A stretch of DNA of 64,000 bases, taken from contig NZ_OZ007030.1 of NCBI RefSeq assembly GCF_963931595.1, positions 2,286,481 to 2,350,480 of the forward strand, given 5' to 3'. The notes beneath the pieces were generated by a model. The model worked only from the letters and a program-made list of their open reading frames with translations. It searched no databases and was not told the origin of the DNA. This DNA is from an uncultured Subdoligranulum sp. (lineage in GTDB: Bacteria > Bacillota > Clostridia > Oscillospirales > Ruminococcaceae). Position numbers and translations under genes: made by a program. Within the stretch, counting starts at the first letter, position 1; each line of letters starts with the position of its first letter. Shown one piece after another: positions 26,836-36,024 of the stretch.

Positions 26836-26864
26836 CCCCTGTGTCTGAATTTCAGGCATAGGGG
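26836..26864 (+). promoter_or_regulatory. 29-bp palindrome, copy 2 (upstream of oleate hydratase), with -10 box downstream
   Basis: Same left arm as copy 1. The right arm has two changes that become G-U pairs if transcribed on the plus strand. TATAAT follows at 26901-26906, without a clear -35 at 17 bp, ahead of the oleate hydratase ribosome site AAGGAGGAAAA. Confidence 0.6.
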
Positions 26865-26969
26865 GTATCTCTGTCCATAGGAAAGGAAGAATCTTCCCGA
26901 TATAATGAGGGCGTAAACAAAAAAGCACCTCTCAAATAGAGGATGCCAATATAACAAGGAGGAAAAATT

Positions 26970-28748
26970 ATGTATTATTCCAGCGGTAATTACGAAGCCT
27001 TTGCCCGTCCCAGAAAGCCCGAGGGCGTGGACAACAAATCCGCCCACATCATCGGCACCGGCCTTGCGGCTCTGACTGCCGCCTGCTATCTGGTTCGTGA
27101 CGGACAGCTGCAGGGTCAGAACATCCACATCTATGAGAAAGACCCCATTCCCGGCGGTGCATGCGATGGCTGGCAGTACCCCGATGTAGGCTATGTCATG
27201 AGGGGCGGACGGGAGATGGATAACCATTTCGAGGTCATGTGGGATTTGTTCCGCTCCATTCCGTCCATCGAGACGGAAGGGGTCAGTGTTCTGGACGAAT
27301 ACTACTGGCTGAATAAGAAAGACCCCAACTACTCCCTCTGCCGGGCAACCGTCAACCAGGGTCAGGATGCCCACACCGACGGCAAGTTCGGTCTGTCCGA
27401 CAAGGCTGCAATGGAGATCATGAAGCTGTTCTTCACCCCCGATGAAGACCTGTACGATAAGCGCATCACGGATTTCTTCGATGATGAGGTGCTGAACTCC
27501 AATTTCTGGCTCTACTGGCGCACCATGTTTGCCTTTGAGAACTGGCACAGCGCTTTGGAAATGAAGCTGTATCTCAAGCGCTATATCCACCATGTGGGCG
27601 GTCTGCCGGACTTCAAGGCTCTGCGGTTCACCCGTTATAACCAGTACGAATCTATGATTCTGCCCATGGTCAAGTATCTGGAAGGCTTCGGTGTCCAGTT
27701 CCACTATAACACCAAGGTGGTCAATGTGGAGTTCGACATCCAGCCCGGTAAAAAGCAGGCAAAGCGTATTGAGCTGCTGTCTGAGGGCAAACGTCAGTTT
27801 GTTGACCTGACGGAAAACGATCTGGTGTTCATTACCAACGGCGGCTGCGTGGAGAACGCCACCATGGGTTCCCAGAACACCGTGGCACCCTTCAACCCCG
27901 AAATCAAGCCCGGCGGCGGCTGGGATATGTGGCGCAGAATTGCCGCGCAGGATCCTTCCTTCGGTCATCCCGACAAGTTCTGCCATGATCCTGAGCAGTC
28001 CAACTGGATGAGCGCCACCGTCACCACACTGGATCAGAAGATCATTCCCTATATCAAGAATATCTGCAAGCGTGACCCCTTTACCGGCGGCGTGGTTACC
28101 GGCGGCATCGTGACCGTGAAGGATTCCGGCTGGCTCCTGAGCTGGACCATCAACCGTCAGCCCCAGTTCCGGAATCAACCCAAGGATCAGTGCCTGGTGT
28201 GGGTTTACGGTCTGTTCTCCGACAAACCCGGCGACTTCGTGAAGAAGCCCATGCGGGAGTGCACCGGTAAGGAAATCTGTATGGAGTGGCTGTACCACAT
28301 CGGCGTGCCGGTGGGGGAGATCGAGGAGCTGGCCGAGCACAGCGCCAACACCGTGCCGGTGATGATGCCCTATATTACCGCTTTCTTCATGCCCCGTGCC
28401 GCCGGTGACCGTCCTGATGTGGTGCCCGAGGGTGCTGTGAACTTTGCGTTCCTGGGTCAGTTTGCCGAAACCAAGCGGGATACCATCTTCACCACCGAGT
28501 ATTCCATGCGTACCGGCATGGAGGCTGTCTACACCCTGCTGGACATCGACCGTGGTGTGCCCGAGGTCTGGGGCAGCGTCTACGACATCCGTGATCTGCT
28601 GAACGCCACCATCCAGCTTCGGGACGGCAAGCCCCTGACGGAAATGAACCTGGGTTTCAAGGAGAAAATGGTGGTCAAGAAGCTGCTGGAGAAGATCCGC
28701 GGAACAGATATCGAAAAGCTGCTGAAAGAATATCATGTAATTGAGTGA
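26970..28748 (+). CDS. ohyA: Oleate hydratase (MCRA family, FAD-dependent)
   Basis: 592 residues, full length for the family. HIIGTGLAALTAACYL (about 25-41) is the FAD-binding Rossmann motif; YEKDPIPGGACDGW, YVMRGGREMDNHFEVMWDL, ENWHSALEMKLYLKRYIHH and ITNGGCVENATMGS are hallmark motifs of oleate hydratases (myosin-cross-reactive antigen). The enzyme adds water to the cis-9 double bond of oleate or linoleate to give 10-hydroxy fatty acids and detoxifies host unsaturated fatty acids. Own promoter region; a radical SAM gene follows at 57 bp. Confidence 0.97.
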   Translation: MYYSSGNYEAFARPRKPEGVDNKSAHIIGTGLAALTAACYLVRDGQLQGQNIHIYEKDPIPGGACDGWQYPDVGYVMRGGREMDNHFEVMWDLFRSIPSIETEGVSVLDEYYWLNKKDPNYSLCRATVNQGQDAHTDGKFGLSDKAAMEIMKLFFTPDEDLYDKRITDFFDDEVLNSNFWLYWRTMFAFENWHSALEMKLYLKRYIHHVGGLPDFKALRFTRYNQYESMILPMVKYLEGFGVQFHYNTKVVNVEFDIQPGKKQAKRIELLSEGKRQFVDLTENDLVFITNGGCVENATMGSQNTVAPFNPEIKPGGGWDMWRRIAAQDPSFGHPDKFCHDPEQSNWMSATVTTLDQKIIPYIKNICKRDPFTGGVVTGGIVTVKDSGWLLSWTINRQPQFRNQPKDQCLVWVYGLFSDKPGDFVKKPMRECTGKEICMEWLYHIGVPVGEIEELAEHSANTVPVMMPYITAFFMPRAAGDRPDVVPEGAVNFAFLGQFAETKRDTIFTTEYSMRTGMEAVYTLLDIDRGVPEVWGSVYDIRDLLNATIQLRDGKPLTEMNLGFKEKMVVKKLLEKIRGTDIEKLLKEYHVIE

Positions 28749-28804
28749 TAGAAGCTTCACTGCGGGGAGGCGTTGCCTCCCCGCTTATATAAGGAGAGAT
28801 AAAG

Positions 28805-30175
28805 ATGTCATTTACAAATCAACTGAAAAAAGCAACTCTGCGTACTGCTTTTGGCTACTTGGAGAAAAATCCGGAAGAAAATGCTCTGAAACTGATGTCC
28901 TGGGTGGATAAGCTGGCTGGCGATGGCCCAGACAGTTTCCCAGTCCAGCGTGCCGCAGTCCGAAATGTTCTGGAAGATCCCCAGAACAATATGTACCAGC
29001 TGGTCATGAGCATTCTGAAAGAAACCGATCCCGGTGTTCTGAAGGCGACCTTTGAGAACTTCTTCCTCAACGCCAACATCATCGGCTGGCCCAAGCAGGA
29101 GGAATATCGAAAGAAATACAACTGCAATATCCCCTGGGCAATCCTGTTGGACCCCACCTCTGCCTGCAACCTGCACTGTACCGGCTGCTGGGCAGCGGAG
29201 TATGGTAATAAGTTGAACCTGACCTTCGACGAAATTGACTCCATTATCACCCAGGGCAAGGAACTGGGTGTGTATATGTACATCTACACCGGCGGCGAAC
29301 CGCTGGTGCGCAAAAAGGACCTGATTGCCCTTTGTGAAAAGCACAGCGATTGTCAGTTCCTCTCCTTCACCAATGCCACTCTCATTGACGAAGCCTTTGC
29401 AGACGAGATGCTCCGGGTGAAGAACTTCATTCCAGCCATCAGCATCGAGGGCTTTGAAGCCGCCACCGACGGCCGCCGTGGCAACGGCACTTACCAGAAG
29501 GTCATCAAGGCTATGGCAATCCTGAAGGAAAAGCACCTGCCCTTCGGTCTGTCCTGCTGCTACACCAGCCAGAATCTGGACTCCATCAGCTCCTACGAGT
29601 TCATTGACCAGATGGTGGAGTGGGGCGCGCGGTTCGTGTGGTACTTCCACTATATGCCCGTGGGCAATGACGCAGTGCCGGAACTGCTGCCCAATCCTGA
29701 GCAGCGGGAATTCATGTATCACCGGATCCGGGACATCCGGGCTACCAAGCCGATCTTCGCCATGGACTTCCAGAACGATGGCGAGTATGTAGGCGGCTGC
29801 ATTGCCGGAGGACGGCGGTATCTGCATATCAACGCCAACGGTGACTGTGATCCCTGCGTGTTTATCCACTATTCCAACGCCAACATCCGGGACATGAGCC
29901 TGCTGGATGTGCTGCGCAGCCCCATTTTCATGGCCTATCACGATGGGCAGCCCTTTAACGATAACCATCTGCGTCCCTGCCCCATGCTGGAGAATCCGGA
30001 AAAGCTGCGGGAAATTGTGAAAGCTACCGGCGCTCATTCCACAGGCCTGCAATCCCCGGAAACGGTGGATCACCTGTGCGATAAATGCGAGGCTTACGCA
30101 AAGAACTGGACCCCCACCGCCACCGAGTTGTGGAGCTGCAGCTGTGCGAAGAAAAAGGGAGAAGCGGCAAAATGA
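28805..30175 (+). CDS. Radical SAM enzyme with SPASM-like C-terminus, coupled to SAM synthetase
   Basis: 456 residues. About 110 residues of helical preface precede the [4Fe-4S] motif C-N-L-H-C-T-G-C (Cys 121, 125, 128), followed by the GGEPL SAM-binding motif. The C-terminal third has many cysteines ([38 protein letters not shown]), suggesting auxiliary clusters. The substrate cannot be read from sequence. The position between oleate hydratase and an overlapping metK suggests work on hydroxy or unsaturated fatty-acyl substrates or a lipid-linked product (inference). Antisense reading frames over it are shadows of GC-rich codons. Confidence 0.9.
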   Translation: MSFTNQLKKATLRTAFGYLEKNPEENALKLMSWVDKLAGDGPDSFPVQRAAVRNVLEDPQNNMYQLVMSILKETDPGVLKATFENFFLNANIIGWPKQEEYRKKYNCNIPWAILLDPTSACNLHCTGCWAAEYGNKLNLTFDEIDSIITQGKELGVYMYIYTGGEPLVRKKDLIALCEKHSDCQFLSFTNATLIDEAFADEMLRVKNFIPAISIEGFEAATDGRRGNGTYQKVIKAMAILKEKHLPFGLSCCYTSQNLDSISSYEFIDQMVEWGARFVWYFHYMPVGNDAVPELLPNPEQREFMYHRIRDIRATKPIFAMDFQNDGEYVGGCIAGGRRYLHINANGDCDPCVFIHYSNANIRDMSLLDVLRSPIFMAYHDGQPFNDNHLRPCPMLENPEKLREIVKATGAHSTGLQSPETVDHLCDKCEAYAKNWTPTATELWSCSCAKKKGEAAK

Positions 30176-31320
30176 CAACCTTCTTTACCTCTGAAAGCGT
30201 CACAGCGGGACACCCGGATAAGGTATGTGACCAGATCGCCGATGCCATTTTGGATGCCCTTTTGGAAAACGATCCCCATTCCCATGTAGCCTGCGAAGTA
30301 ACTGCCATTCCCAACGGGATCCACATTTTCGGCGAGATCACCTCGGCTGCCCGTGTGGACTATGCCGCCATTGCCCGGCAGGTGGTTCGGGATATCGGGT
30401 ATGTGAAGCACGGCTATGGCTTTGACGCAGACACCTGCCAAATCACAGTGGATATCCATGAGCAATCCCCCGATATCAACATGGGTGTGGAGAAGACGGA
30501 TTCTATGGAAAACGGCGCAGGAGATCAGGGCATGATGTTTGGTTACGCATGCAAGGAAACGGAAAACCTGATGCCGCTGCCCATTGAGCTTGCCCATGCG
30601 CTGACAAAGCGTCTTGGCTTTGTGCGGCAGGAGGGAATTCTGCCCTATCTGCTGCCAGATGGGAAAGTCCAGGTCACCGTGGAGTACCGGGACGGAATCC
30701 CGGCACGGGTGGACACTGTTGTAGTTTCTTCCCAGCATGAGGCGGATGTGTCCATGGAGCAATTGCGGGAGGATATTCTCCGCCATGTCATCCGCCCGGT
30801 GATCCCGGAGGGCATGCTGGACAGGAACACAAAATTCTTTATCAATCCTACAGGCCGTTTCTGCATTGGCGGTCCCGCCGGTGACAGCGGCCTGACGGGC
30901 AGGAAGCTGATCGTGGACACCTACGGCGGCTACGCCCGGCATGGCGGCGGCGCGTTCTCTGGTAAAGATCCCTCAAAGGTTGACCGAAGTGGTGCGTATA
31001 TGGCCCGGTACTTGGCGAAGAATGTGGTTGCGGCGGGATTGGCGGATCGGTGTGAGATCCAGATCAGTTACGCTATCGGCGTTGCCCAGCCGGTATCCCT
31101 CCTGGTAGACACCTTTGGTACGGGAAAGCTCCCGGCAGACCGGATCCGGGAACTGATTCTTAAAACGGTTGACCTGCGCCCCTCTGCTATCATAGACCGC
31201 CTTTCCCTGCGAACACCGTTTTACAGACACACCGCAAGCTATGGTCACTTTGGCTCAAATACTGCGGAATTACCTTGGGAACAGACAAACTTGCCGCAGC
31301 TTTGGCAGGATATAATCTGA
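30172..31320 (+). CDS. metK: S-adenosylmethionine synthetase
   Basis: 382 residues from ATG 30172, overlapping the radical SAM stop by 4 nt (ATGA); an earlier in-frame start at 30085 lies inside that gene. [34 protein letters not shown] (ATP-binding signature) and [16 protein letters not shown] (P-loop-like signature) are intact. It makes SAM from methionine and ATP. It is shorter than the usual 390-400 residues and physically apart from housekeeping genes, so it looks like a dedicated second copy that raises SAM supply for the coupled radical SAM enzyme. Confidence 0.95.
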   Translation: MTTFFTSESVTAGHPDKVCDQIADAILDALLENDPHSHVACEVTAIPNGIHIFGEITSAARVDYAAIARQVVRDIGYVKHGYGFDADTCQITVDIHEQSPDINMGVEKTDSMENGAGDQGMMFGYACKETENLMPLPIELAHALTKRLGFVRQEGILPYLLPDGKVQVTVEYRDGIPARVDTVVVSSQHEADVSMEQLREDILRHVIRPVIPEGMLDRNTKFFINPTGRFCIGGPAGDSGLTGRKLIVDTYGGYARHGGGAFSGKDPSKVDRSGAYMARYLAKNVVAAGLADRCEIQISYAIGVAQPVSLLVDTFGTGKLPADRIRELILKTVDLRPSAIIDRLSLRTPFYRHTASYGHFGSNTAELPWEQTNLPQLWQDII

Positions 31321-31340
31321 TTTCGTGATAGAAGATCCTA

Positions 31341-31383
31341 ATAGCCGGATTGCCCCAAGGGTTGCATTGGGCAGTCCGGCTAT
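31341..31383 (+). terminator. Long hairpin after metK, probable terminator
   Basis: ATAGCCGGAxTGCCCxAA pairs with TTGGGCAGTCCGGCTAT over about 17 bp, 20 bp after the metK stop. The downstream T-tract is poor (TATCTGTGTT). Confidence 0.7.
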
Positions 31384-31439
31384 CTGTGTTATGGAGGGGT
31401 CAAAGTCCTGTCGGTTTTAAATGAAAAGGGGGACTTATT

Positions 31440-32114
31440 ATGGACTTTGAAAGAATCCTGCAAATGACGACAAGTGAGCGTAATCTGGCGCTCTTACAGG
31501 ACGAGGCTTTCGTGGATGATGTGACAGAGTTTCTCGCAATCCGTCAGTTGTACAATGCTGCAATTAAGCAAGTAAGGACCAAACTTGAGATTCTTAATGA
31601 TGGATTCCAAGTAGAGCACTGCCACAATCCTATCCACCATATTGAATGTAGGCTGAAGTCTCCAGGAAGTATGCTCGAAAAGCTCAGACGAAAAGGATAC
31701 CCCATAGAAATGCAATCCCTTCGTGAGGGTATTCTTGATATTGCTGGAGTTCGGGTCGTGTGCAATTACCTAAATGATGTAAATCTAGTCGCTGACCTGC
31801 TCCTTTCTCAAGATGACATTCGTTTGCTTAAGAAAAAGGACTTTATTTCTAATCCAAAGTCAAACGGATACCGGAGTCTCCACCTAATTGTTTCAGTTCC
31901 CATTTTCTTGGCGGGGACAACAGAACACATTCCTGTTGAGATCCAAATACGGACAATTGCTATGGACTATTGGGCGAGTTTAGAGCATCACCTAAAATAC
32001 AAGACTGAAAACGATGTGTCAGATTCCCTTAAATGTCGTCTGAAACATGATGCAGATTTGCTGTCTGCAATTGATGCCGATCTGCAAGATATTTTTTGTC
32101 AAATGAATGCTTAG
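31440..32114 (+). CDS. Small alarmone synthetase (RelA/SpoT synthetase domain only, YjbM/RelQ-like)
   Basis: 224 residues, no HD hydrolase or TGS/ACT domains. Synthetase motifs: RLKSPGSMLEKLRRKG, ILDIAGVRVVCNYLNDV, KSNGYRSLHLIV (ATP/GTP site), VEIQIRTIAMDYWASLEHHLKYK. These match the tetrameric RelQ/RelP-type (p)ppGpp synthetases (GTP pyrophosphokinase, EC 2.7.6.5). It stands alone behind a metK terminator, with AT-richer composition than the flanks. Such genes occur both as housekeeping stress factors and on mobile elements. Confidence 0.92.
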   Translation: MDFERILQMTTSERNLALLQDEAFVDDVTEFLAIRQLYNAAIKQVRTKLEILNDGFQVEHCHNPIHHIECRLKSPGSMLEKLRRKGYPIEMQSLREGILDIAGVRVVCNYLNDVNLVADLLLSQDDIRLLKKKDFISNPKSNGYRSLHLIVSVPIFLAGTTEHIPVEIQIRTIAMDYWASLEHHLKYKTENDVSDSLKCRLKHDADLLSAIDADLQDIFCQMNA

Positions 32115-32284
32115 TCTGCTCTACATTCAGATTGGCAGTATAGACGGAAGAGTTGGCTGATATGTCAGCTCATGTAGTAAATTACGATGCGAAATCACAC
32201 TTTTTATATATAAAAAGATTGTCTATGAGGTACGTGACCTTCACGCAACCATGAGAATATTGACAAAACAAGGAGGTATTTTTT

Positions 32285-32893
32285 GTGCAACTGAACAACC
32301 GGATTAAAGCCGCAAAAATTGGCTATATCATGATTTCCATTCTACTTTGTGTATTGGGGATTGTACTGATTGCTGTGCCTGATTTCTCGGTGACGCTGCT
32401 ATGCAGGCTCGGCGGAGGAATCATGGTTCTATTCGGCTTGGTAAAGATCGTCGGCTATTGTTCCAAAGACTTATACAGGCTGGCATTTCAATTTGATCTG
32501 GCCTTTGGCATTCTGCTCGTGGCACTTGGCGTCATTCTGATCATCCGTACAGATGCAATGGTTAATCTTATCTGCATTGTTATGGGCATCTGTGTTCTGG
32601 CAGACGCGCTCCTCAAAATACAGATTTCCATTGATTCCAAAGCCTTTGGCATTCAAAAGTGGTGGCTGATTCTCGCTGTGGCAATTCTGACAGGGGCTGC
32701 CGGTTTCCTGCTGGTCTTACGCCCATCGGAAAGCGCCCAGGTCGTGATGATCTTGCTGGGGGTGACGCTCATAACCGAAGGTGTGCTAAATCTGATCACC
32801 ATTCTGACCGCCGTTAAGATCATTCGTCACCAGCTGCCGGAGGTCATCGATGCCGAATATTGCCAGATAGACCCTAACAGAAAGGATATGTAA
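32285..32893 (+). CDS. HdeD/DUF308-family membrane protein
   Basis: 202 residues from a GTG at 32285, 7 nt after AAGGAGG. Six hydrophobic segments are arranged as repeated pairs (GYIMISILLCVLGIVLIAVPDF, GGGIMVLFGLVKIVGY, FGILLVALGVILIIR and so on), the DUF308/HdeD pattern, and the tail is short and polar. Function in Firmicutes is unknown; HdeD of enterics is linked to acid resistance. The next gene (truncated MMPL) starts 6 bp later, so they formed an operon. Confidence 0.8.
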   Translation: MQLNNRIKAAKIGYIMISILLCVLGIVLIAVPDFSVTLLCRLGGGIMVLFGLVKIVGYCSKDLYRLAFQFDLAFGILLVALGVILIIRTDAMVNLICIVMGICVLADALLKIQISIDSKAFGIQKWWLILAVAILTGAAGFLLVLRPSESAQVVMILLGVTLITEGVLNLITILTAVKIIRHQLPEVIDAEYCQIDPNRKDM

Positions 32894-32899
32894 TCATCT

Positions 32900-33184
32900 A
32901 TGCGTTTTTCAAAGGCGGTTGCAAAATACCGCATACCGATCTTAATTCTAACCGTTTTGCTGATGATTCCGGCAGTGATTGGCATTGCAAATACCAGAAT
33001 CAATTATGACATGCTGAATTACTTGCCGGAGGATATGGATATCACATCTCTGGAGACAATCTGGCAATATAGGAAAATACGTTTGTATTATATCACTATT
33101 GATAAAAGACTTCAATGTTCATGGGTGAGTCCGACTTACCTTATTAACCAAATATTGATTATTTTTTCGGCCTCATGTCCTTAG
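32900..33184 (+). pseudogene. N-terminal fragment of an MMPL/RND transporter
   Basis: The first about 48 residues (first helix ILILTVLLMIPAVIGIANT followed by INYDMLNYLPEDMD) are the start of a Gram-positive MMPL transporter (complete members have about 700-1,000 residues). From roughly 33050 the sequence no longer resembles the family and stops at 33184, next to the recombinase element. No other piece of this gene follows the element in this window. The transporter fragment at 3-515 is a C-terminus, but nothing shows that the two belong together. Confidence 0.7.
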
Positions 33185-33266
33185 TTTTTATACGCTTTCC
33201 ACCATCGTTATAGTATAAGTTATCTACTGTTTGTTGGGCCCTGTACTCCTTATCATTGTGTGGTTC

Positions 33267-34937
33267 TTACTCAATTTTCAGAAACTGCTTATAGCTCCCC
33301 TTCACATGGATCGTCACCTTATATCCCCTACCAACTTCCACTTTTTCAAACAACTCCGCTAAAATAGCTCGCTTTCGTGGGATAGAAGCCAGATTGAATT
33401 CATTGGCCCACCCCAGGAACTCATTATAGTAATTGCGGATCTGTTGGACTGTTGCTCGATGGTCGTTGTTCTGTAATAAGGTAGCATATTCATCTTTGGA
33501 TTGTCTAACCTCTGCTTCCGCCTGCGCAATCAGCCGCGCCAGCATCTCCTGCGAGAATGCACTTTCCCCTTCCAAACATTTCAGCACTTCATCCTCATAG
33601 CGTTGCTGCTTATACTGGGCTGCCTTGATTTTCTTCTCGGCAGCCTGTTTTTGTCTGTTATGTTCAGCATCCTGCTGCCGGATTCTCTGTTCAATGCTCT
33701 TGTCATATGGCTCACTTTTGATCTTGCGGAACAGCTCATCAGCATAGGCAACCACAATTTTATCTACCCGTTCTGCCAGATATAAGGCCTGGCCATCACA
33801 TTCCCGCAGATGCTGGCCGCGCTGGTAGCAGTTGTACTTGGCCTGCACCTTCTCCCGGATACTCCCATCGGCCAGCTTATATCGATCTGTATGCAAAAAG
33901 GCCGACATCTTCGCCCCGCAATGTGCGCAGACTATGATGCCGGCCAATAATGTTGGATTGCTGCTCTTTTGGGCAGCGTTTTTATCTTTCATAGCCTTTT
34001 TGCTTCTCTTGCTGATCATCTCGTTTGCCTTGGCAAACAAAGCCTCGTCAATGATCTGCAGCTGCGGCATGAACTCTGACCGTGCCGCCTTGGTAATGAT
34101 ATATCCCGTGTACCCCTCGTGCTGAATCATCCTCTTGATGTTAGAGGACTGAAACTCTGCCCCCTGGCGGGTACGCAACCCGCGTTGATTCAGCATCTGT
34201 GCCATGGCATACCCGCTGGCACCTTCTTCCGCCACTTTCATAAATACTTCCTGGACCCATACCGCTTCATCTGGATTGATTTCCAGGTCCTTTACGGGCT
34301 GGTCTCTCTTGTTGACTCTACCTTTATTAATAGCTCGATATCCGTAAGGGACAAAACCTCCGGCAAAATGTCCACTGGAAACGATCTGACGGATGCGGTC
34401 TCTGGTACGCATAGAGGTCTTTTCGCTCTCCCCTGCTGCCTGCCAGAACCGGATATAGTTCATCAGCTTATCACCGTGGCTTTCGATGCGTTGCTGGCCT
34501 TCGTGGGTGCTCCACATCTGAATGCCGTGCTGGACGAACCATTCCAGTACAAATGGTGTTTCACTCTCGATGCGTCCCAGGCGGTCGAACATATAGACCA
34601 GCAGGATATCGAAGTTTCCCTTGTCGGCCTCGCTGCGCAGTTCCTGAATCACGTCCCGCTTACTGGCGGAGACTTTGGAGCCCGAGACGCCTTTTTCCGC
34701 CTTCTCCAGCACCACACGCCATCCATGCTCCTGGGCGAACTTCCGGCAGGCAATCTTCTGCATGGGAATATCGTCATGATCCACCTGCCCCTTGGTCGAC
34801 ACGCGGTAGGACAAAGCAGCTCGCGGCGAATCCACGGGCAGCCGCATTTGCTGGGCAGTGAAGTAGGCGTCATCCAGCCACTTCTGATCCGCCTGCGAGA
34901 TTTCCACTTCCTGACCATGTTGGTCCCAAAAAGTCAT
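33267..34937 (-). CDS. Large serine recombinase (integrase)
   Basis: 556 residues; ATG 34937 sits behind GGGAGGAACAACG, better than the upstream starts at 34952 and 34958. Domains: about 35 leader residues, resolvase catalytic domain with Ser47 in ALSYRVSTKGQ and the conserved VYMFDRLGR, recombinase domain (SGHFAGGFVPYGYRA, GYAMAQMLNQRG), zinc ribbon (CAHCGAKMSAFL, CYQRGQHLRECDG) and a coiled-coil insertion (about 400-470). It should catalyse integration or excision of the element. All catalytic landmarks are intact, unlike in the copy at 13453. Confidence 0.95.
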   Translation of the reverse strand: MTFWDQHGQEVEISQADQKWLDDAYFTAQQMRLPVDSPRAALSYRVSTKGQVDHDDIPMQKIACRKFAQEHGWRVVLEKAEKGVSGSKVSASKRDVIQELRSEADKGNFDILLVYMFDRLGRIESETPFVLEWFVQHGIQMWSTHEGQQRIESHGDKLMNYIRFWQAAGESEKTSMRTRDRIRQIVSSGHFAGGFVPYGYRAINKGRVNKRDQPVKDLEINPDEAVWVQEVFMKVAEEGASGYAMAQMLNQRGLRTRQGAEFQSSNIKRMIQHEGYTGYIITKAARSEFMPQLQIIDEALFAKANEMISKRSKKAMKDKNAAQKSSNPTLLAGIIVCAHCGAKMSAFLHTDRYKLADGSIREKVQAKYNCYQRGQHLRECDGQALYLAERVDKIVVAYADELFRKIKSEPYDKSIEQRIRQQDAEHNRQKQAAEKKIKAAQYKQQRYEDEVLKCLEGESAFSQEMLARLIAQAEAEVRQSKDEYATLLQNNDHRATVQQIRNYYNEFLGWANEFNLASIPRKRAILAELFEKVEVGRGYKVTIHVKGSYKQFLKIE

Positions 34938-35038
34938 CGTTGTTCCTCCCATATTCACTTAGTTCGTGTTATTTGCTCATCCCAACAATACTCAATCAAC
35001 AGGAGGAAAGCTATCACCAAAACGGAGAAACATACTCT

Positions 35039-35263
35039 CTACAACTGGTCACAATTTGACAGTTTACCCTCACGGTGTTTTCTCTCTGCGTAGTCATCCA
35101 TGATCATGGATTTCACTTTTTCAAGCGTATCCCCATCGTCCTTTTCCGAAAAGTATATGGTAACGAAGCCCCCCTCTACTTCCCGTTCCACTCGAGTACG
35201 GCCATCAGGCATCTGCTGTATGTATTCCTGCACACCGGTTCCTTCCTTTCGGGCAACCTGCAA
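35039..35263 (-). CDS. Small conserved-looking accessory protein upstream of the recombinase
   Basis: 74 residues, largely hydrophilic (QEYIQQMPDGRTRVEREVEGG, VTIYFSEKDDGDTLEKVKSMI). No domain recognised. It overlaps the end of the resolvase-like gene by 59 nt in another frame and lies about 100 bp upstream of the recombinase start. Small acidic proteins next to large serine recombinases can act as directionality or partner factors; here that is only a guess. Confidence 0.6.
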   Translation of the reverse strand: MQVARKEGTGVQEYIQQMPDGRTRVEREVEGGFVTIYFSEKDDGDTLEKVKSMIMDDYAERKHREGKLSNCDQL

Positions 35264-35645
35264 TCACTCGATCCAAACCATAAAGATGCATCTGATACCG
35301 CAAACTCACATCGGTGGTAATGAGCGTCACATCATTTGCCTGTAATTTGGCTAGGATCTTGCACAATTTGCTTTTCTTACGGGCAAATCGGGAAAGTCGT
35401 GTTACTGCCACGACATCGATATCTCCCCTGCGCGCGGCCCGGAGCATGGAGAACAAACCATGCCGCCAAAAGGAATTGGCCTTTGCACATTCGCAGCTTT
35501 GCCCAACTATACAATACCCGTTGCAATTGGCCCATTCGCGAAGTTCATCCAGCTGCTGTTCAGCAGCAGATCGATGCCCGCTGCCTGTACGCGCATACAA
35601 CCAGACACGCGGAAAGAAAAGCACATCTTCTTTTTTGCGTTCCAT
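35205..35645 (-). CDS. Resolvase-fold protein with altered active site (B)
   Basis: 146 residues from ATG 35645 (GGAGGTGTGAG upstream). Its shape is that of a serine-recombinase catalytic domain: VWLYARTGSGH, AAEQQLDELREWANCNGY, SMLRAARRGDIDVVAVTRLSRFAR, KLCKILAKLQANDVTLITTD. The catalytic Ser expected in YARxS is replaced (YARTG, with Ser two positions later), and there is no DNA-binding recombinase domain after it. It starts 1 nt after the stop of the second resolvase-like gene. Confidence 0.75.
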   Translation of the reverse strand: MERKKEDVLFFPRVWLYARTGSGHRSAAEQQLDELREWANCNGYCIVGQSCECAKANSFWRHGLFSMLRAARRGDIDVVAVTRLSRFARKKSKLCKILAKLQANDVTLITTDVSLRYQMHLYGLDRVIAGCPKGRNRCAGIHTADA

Positions 35646-35646
35646 C

Positions 35647-36024
35647 TCACACCTCCGAATCGTAATTCGGAAGAACCATCCAGTGTCGGTCCCCCGGCTC
35701 GATCCAACCGCACTGGACACCGAAAGTGTGCACACCATACTGCAGCAAAGATGCGAGCAACCCTTCCAGTTCGGGTCGGCCACAATGTAAATGGTTGATA
35801 TCCACCACGATCAAAACGTCTACCTCATCGTTTGCAGCTGCGTGAAGTAAATCCATTACCCCAGGGCGCAGCGTCAGCGGTTGTTCTTCGGTTCCTGCCT
35901 GAGCGTACAACTCCTGTACGCAAGGCCAGCGCAGCTTACGAAGTGCTTTACGGCAGATCAGAATCTGTTGCCGCAAGGTGAGATCACTGTTTCTGACTTC
36001 CTGGATGAAGCAAATTGCCCTCAT
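35647..36024 (-). CDS. Resolvase-fold protein lacking the catalytic serine (A)
   Basis: 125 residues from ATG 36024. The pattern IQEVRNSDLTLRQQILICRKAL, TLRPGVMDLLHAAANDEVDVLIVVDINHLHCGRPELEGLLASLL, YGVHTFGVQ follows the serine-recombinase domain strand by strand, but the YxRxS motif reads CFIQEVRNS and the LDRLGR arginines are replaced by INHLHCGR. It overlaps the end of the helicase gene by about 40 nt. Together with protein B it could be a heteromeric accessory or regulatory partner of the active recombinase (inference). Confidence 0.65.
   Translation of the reverse strand: MRAICFIQEVRNSDLTLRQQILICRKALRKLRWPCVQELYAQAGTEEQPLTLRPGVMDLLHAAANDEVDVLIVVDINHLHCGRPELEGLLASLLQYGVHTFGVQCGWIEPGDRHWMVLPNYDSEV

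Noticed and set aside
26832..30178. Very long antisense reading frames opposite oleate hydratase and the radical SAM gene
   Set aside because: They mirror the codon pattern of GC-rich sense genes, have no ribosome sites and low-complexity His/Gly/Val-rich composition.
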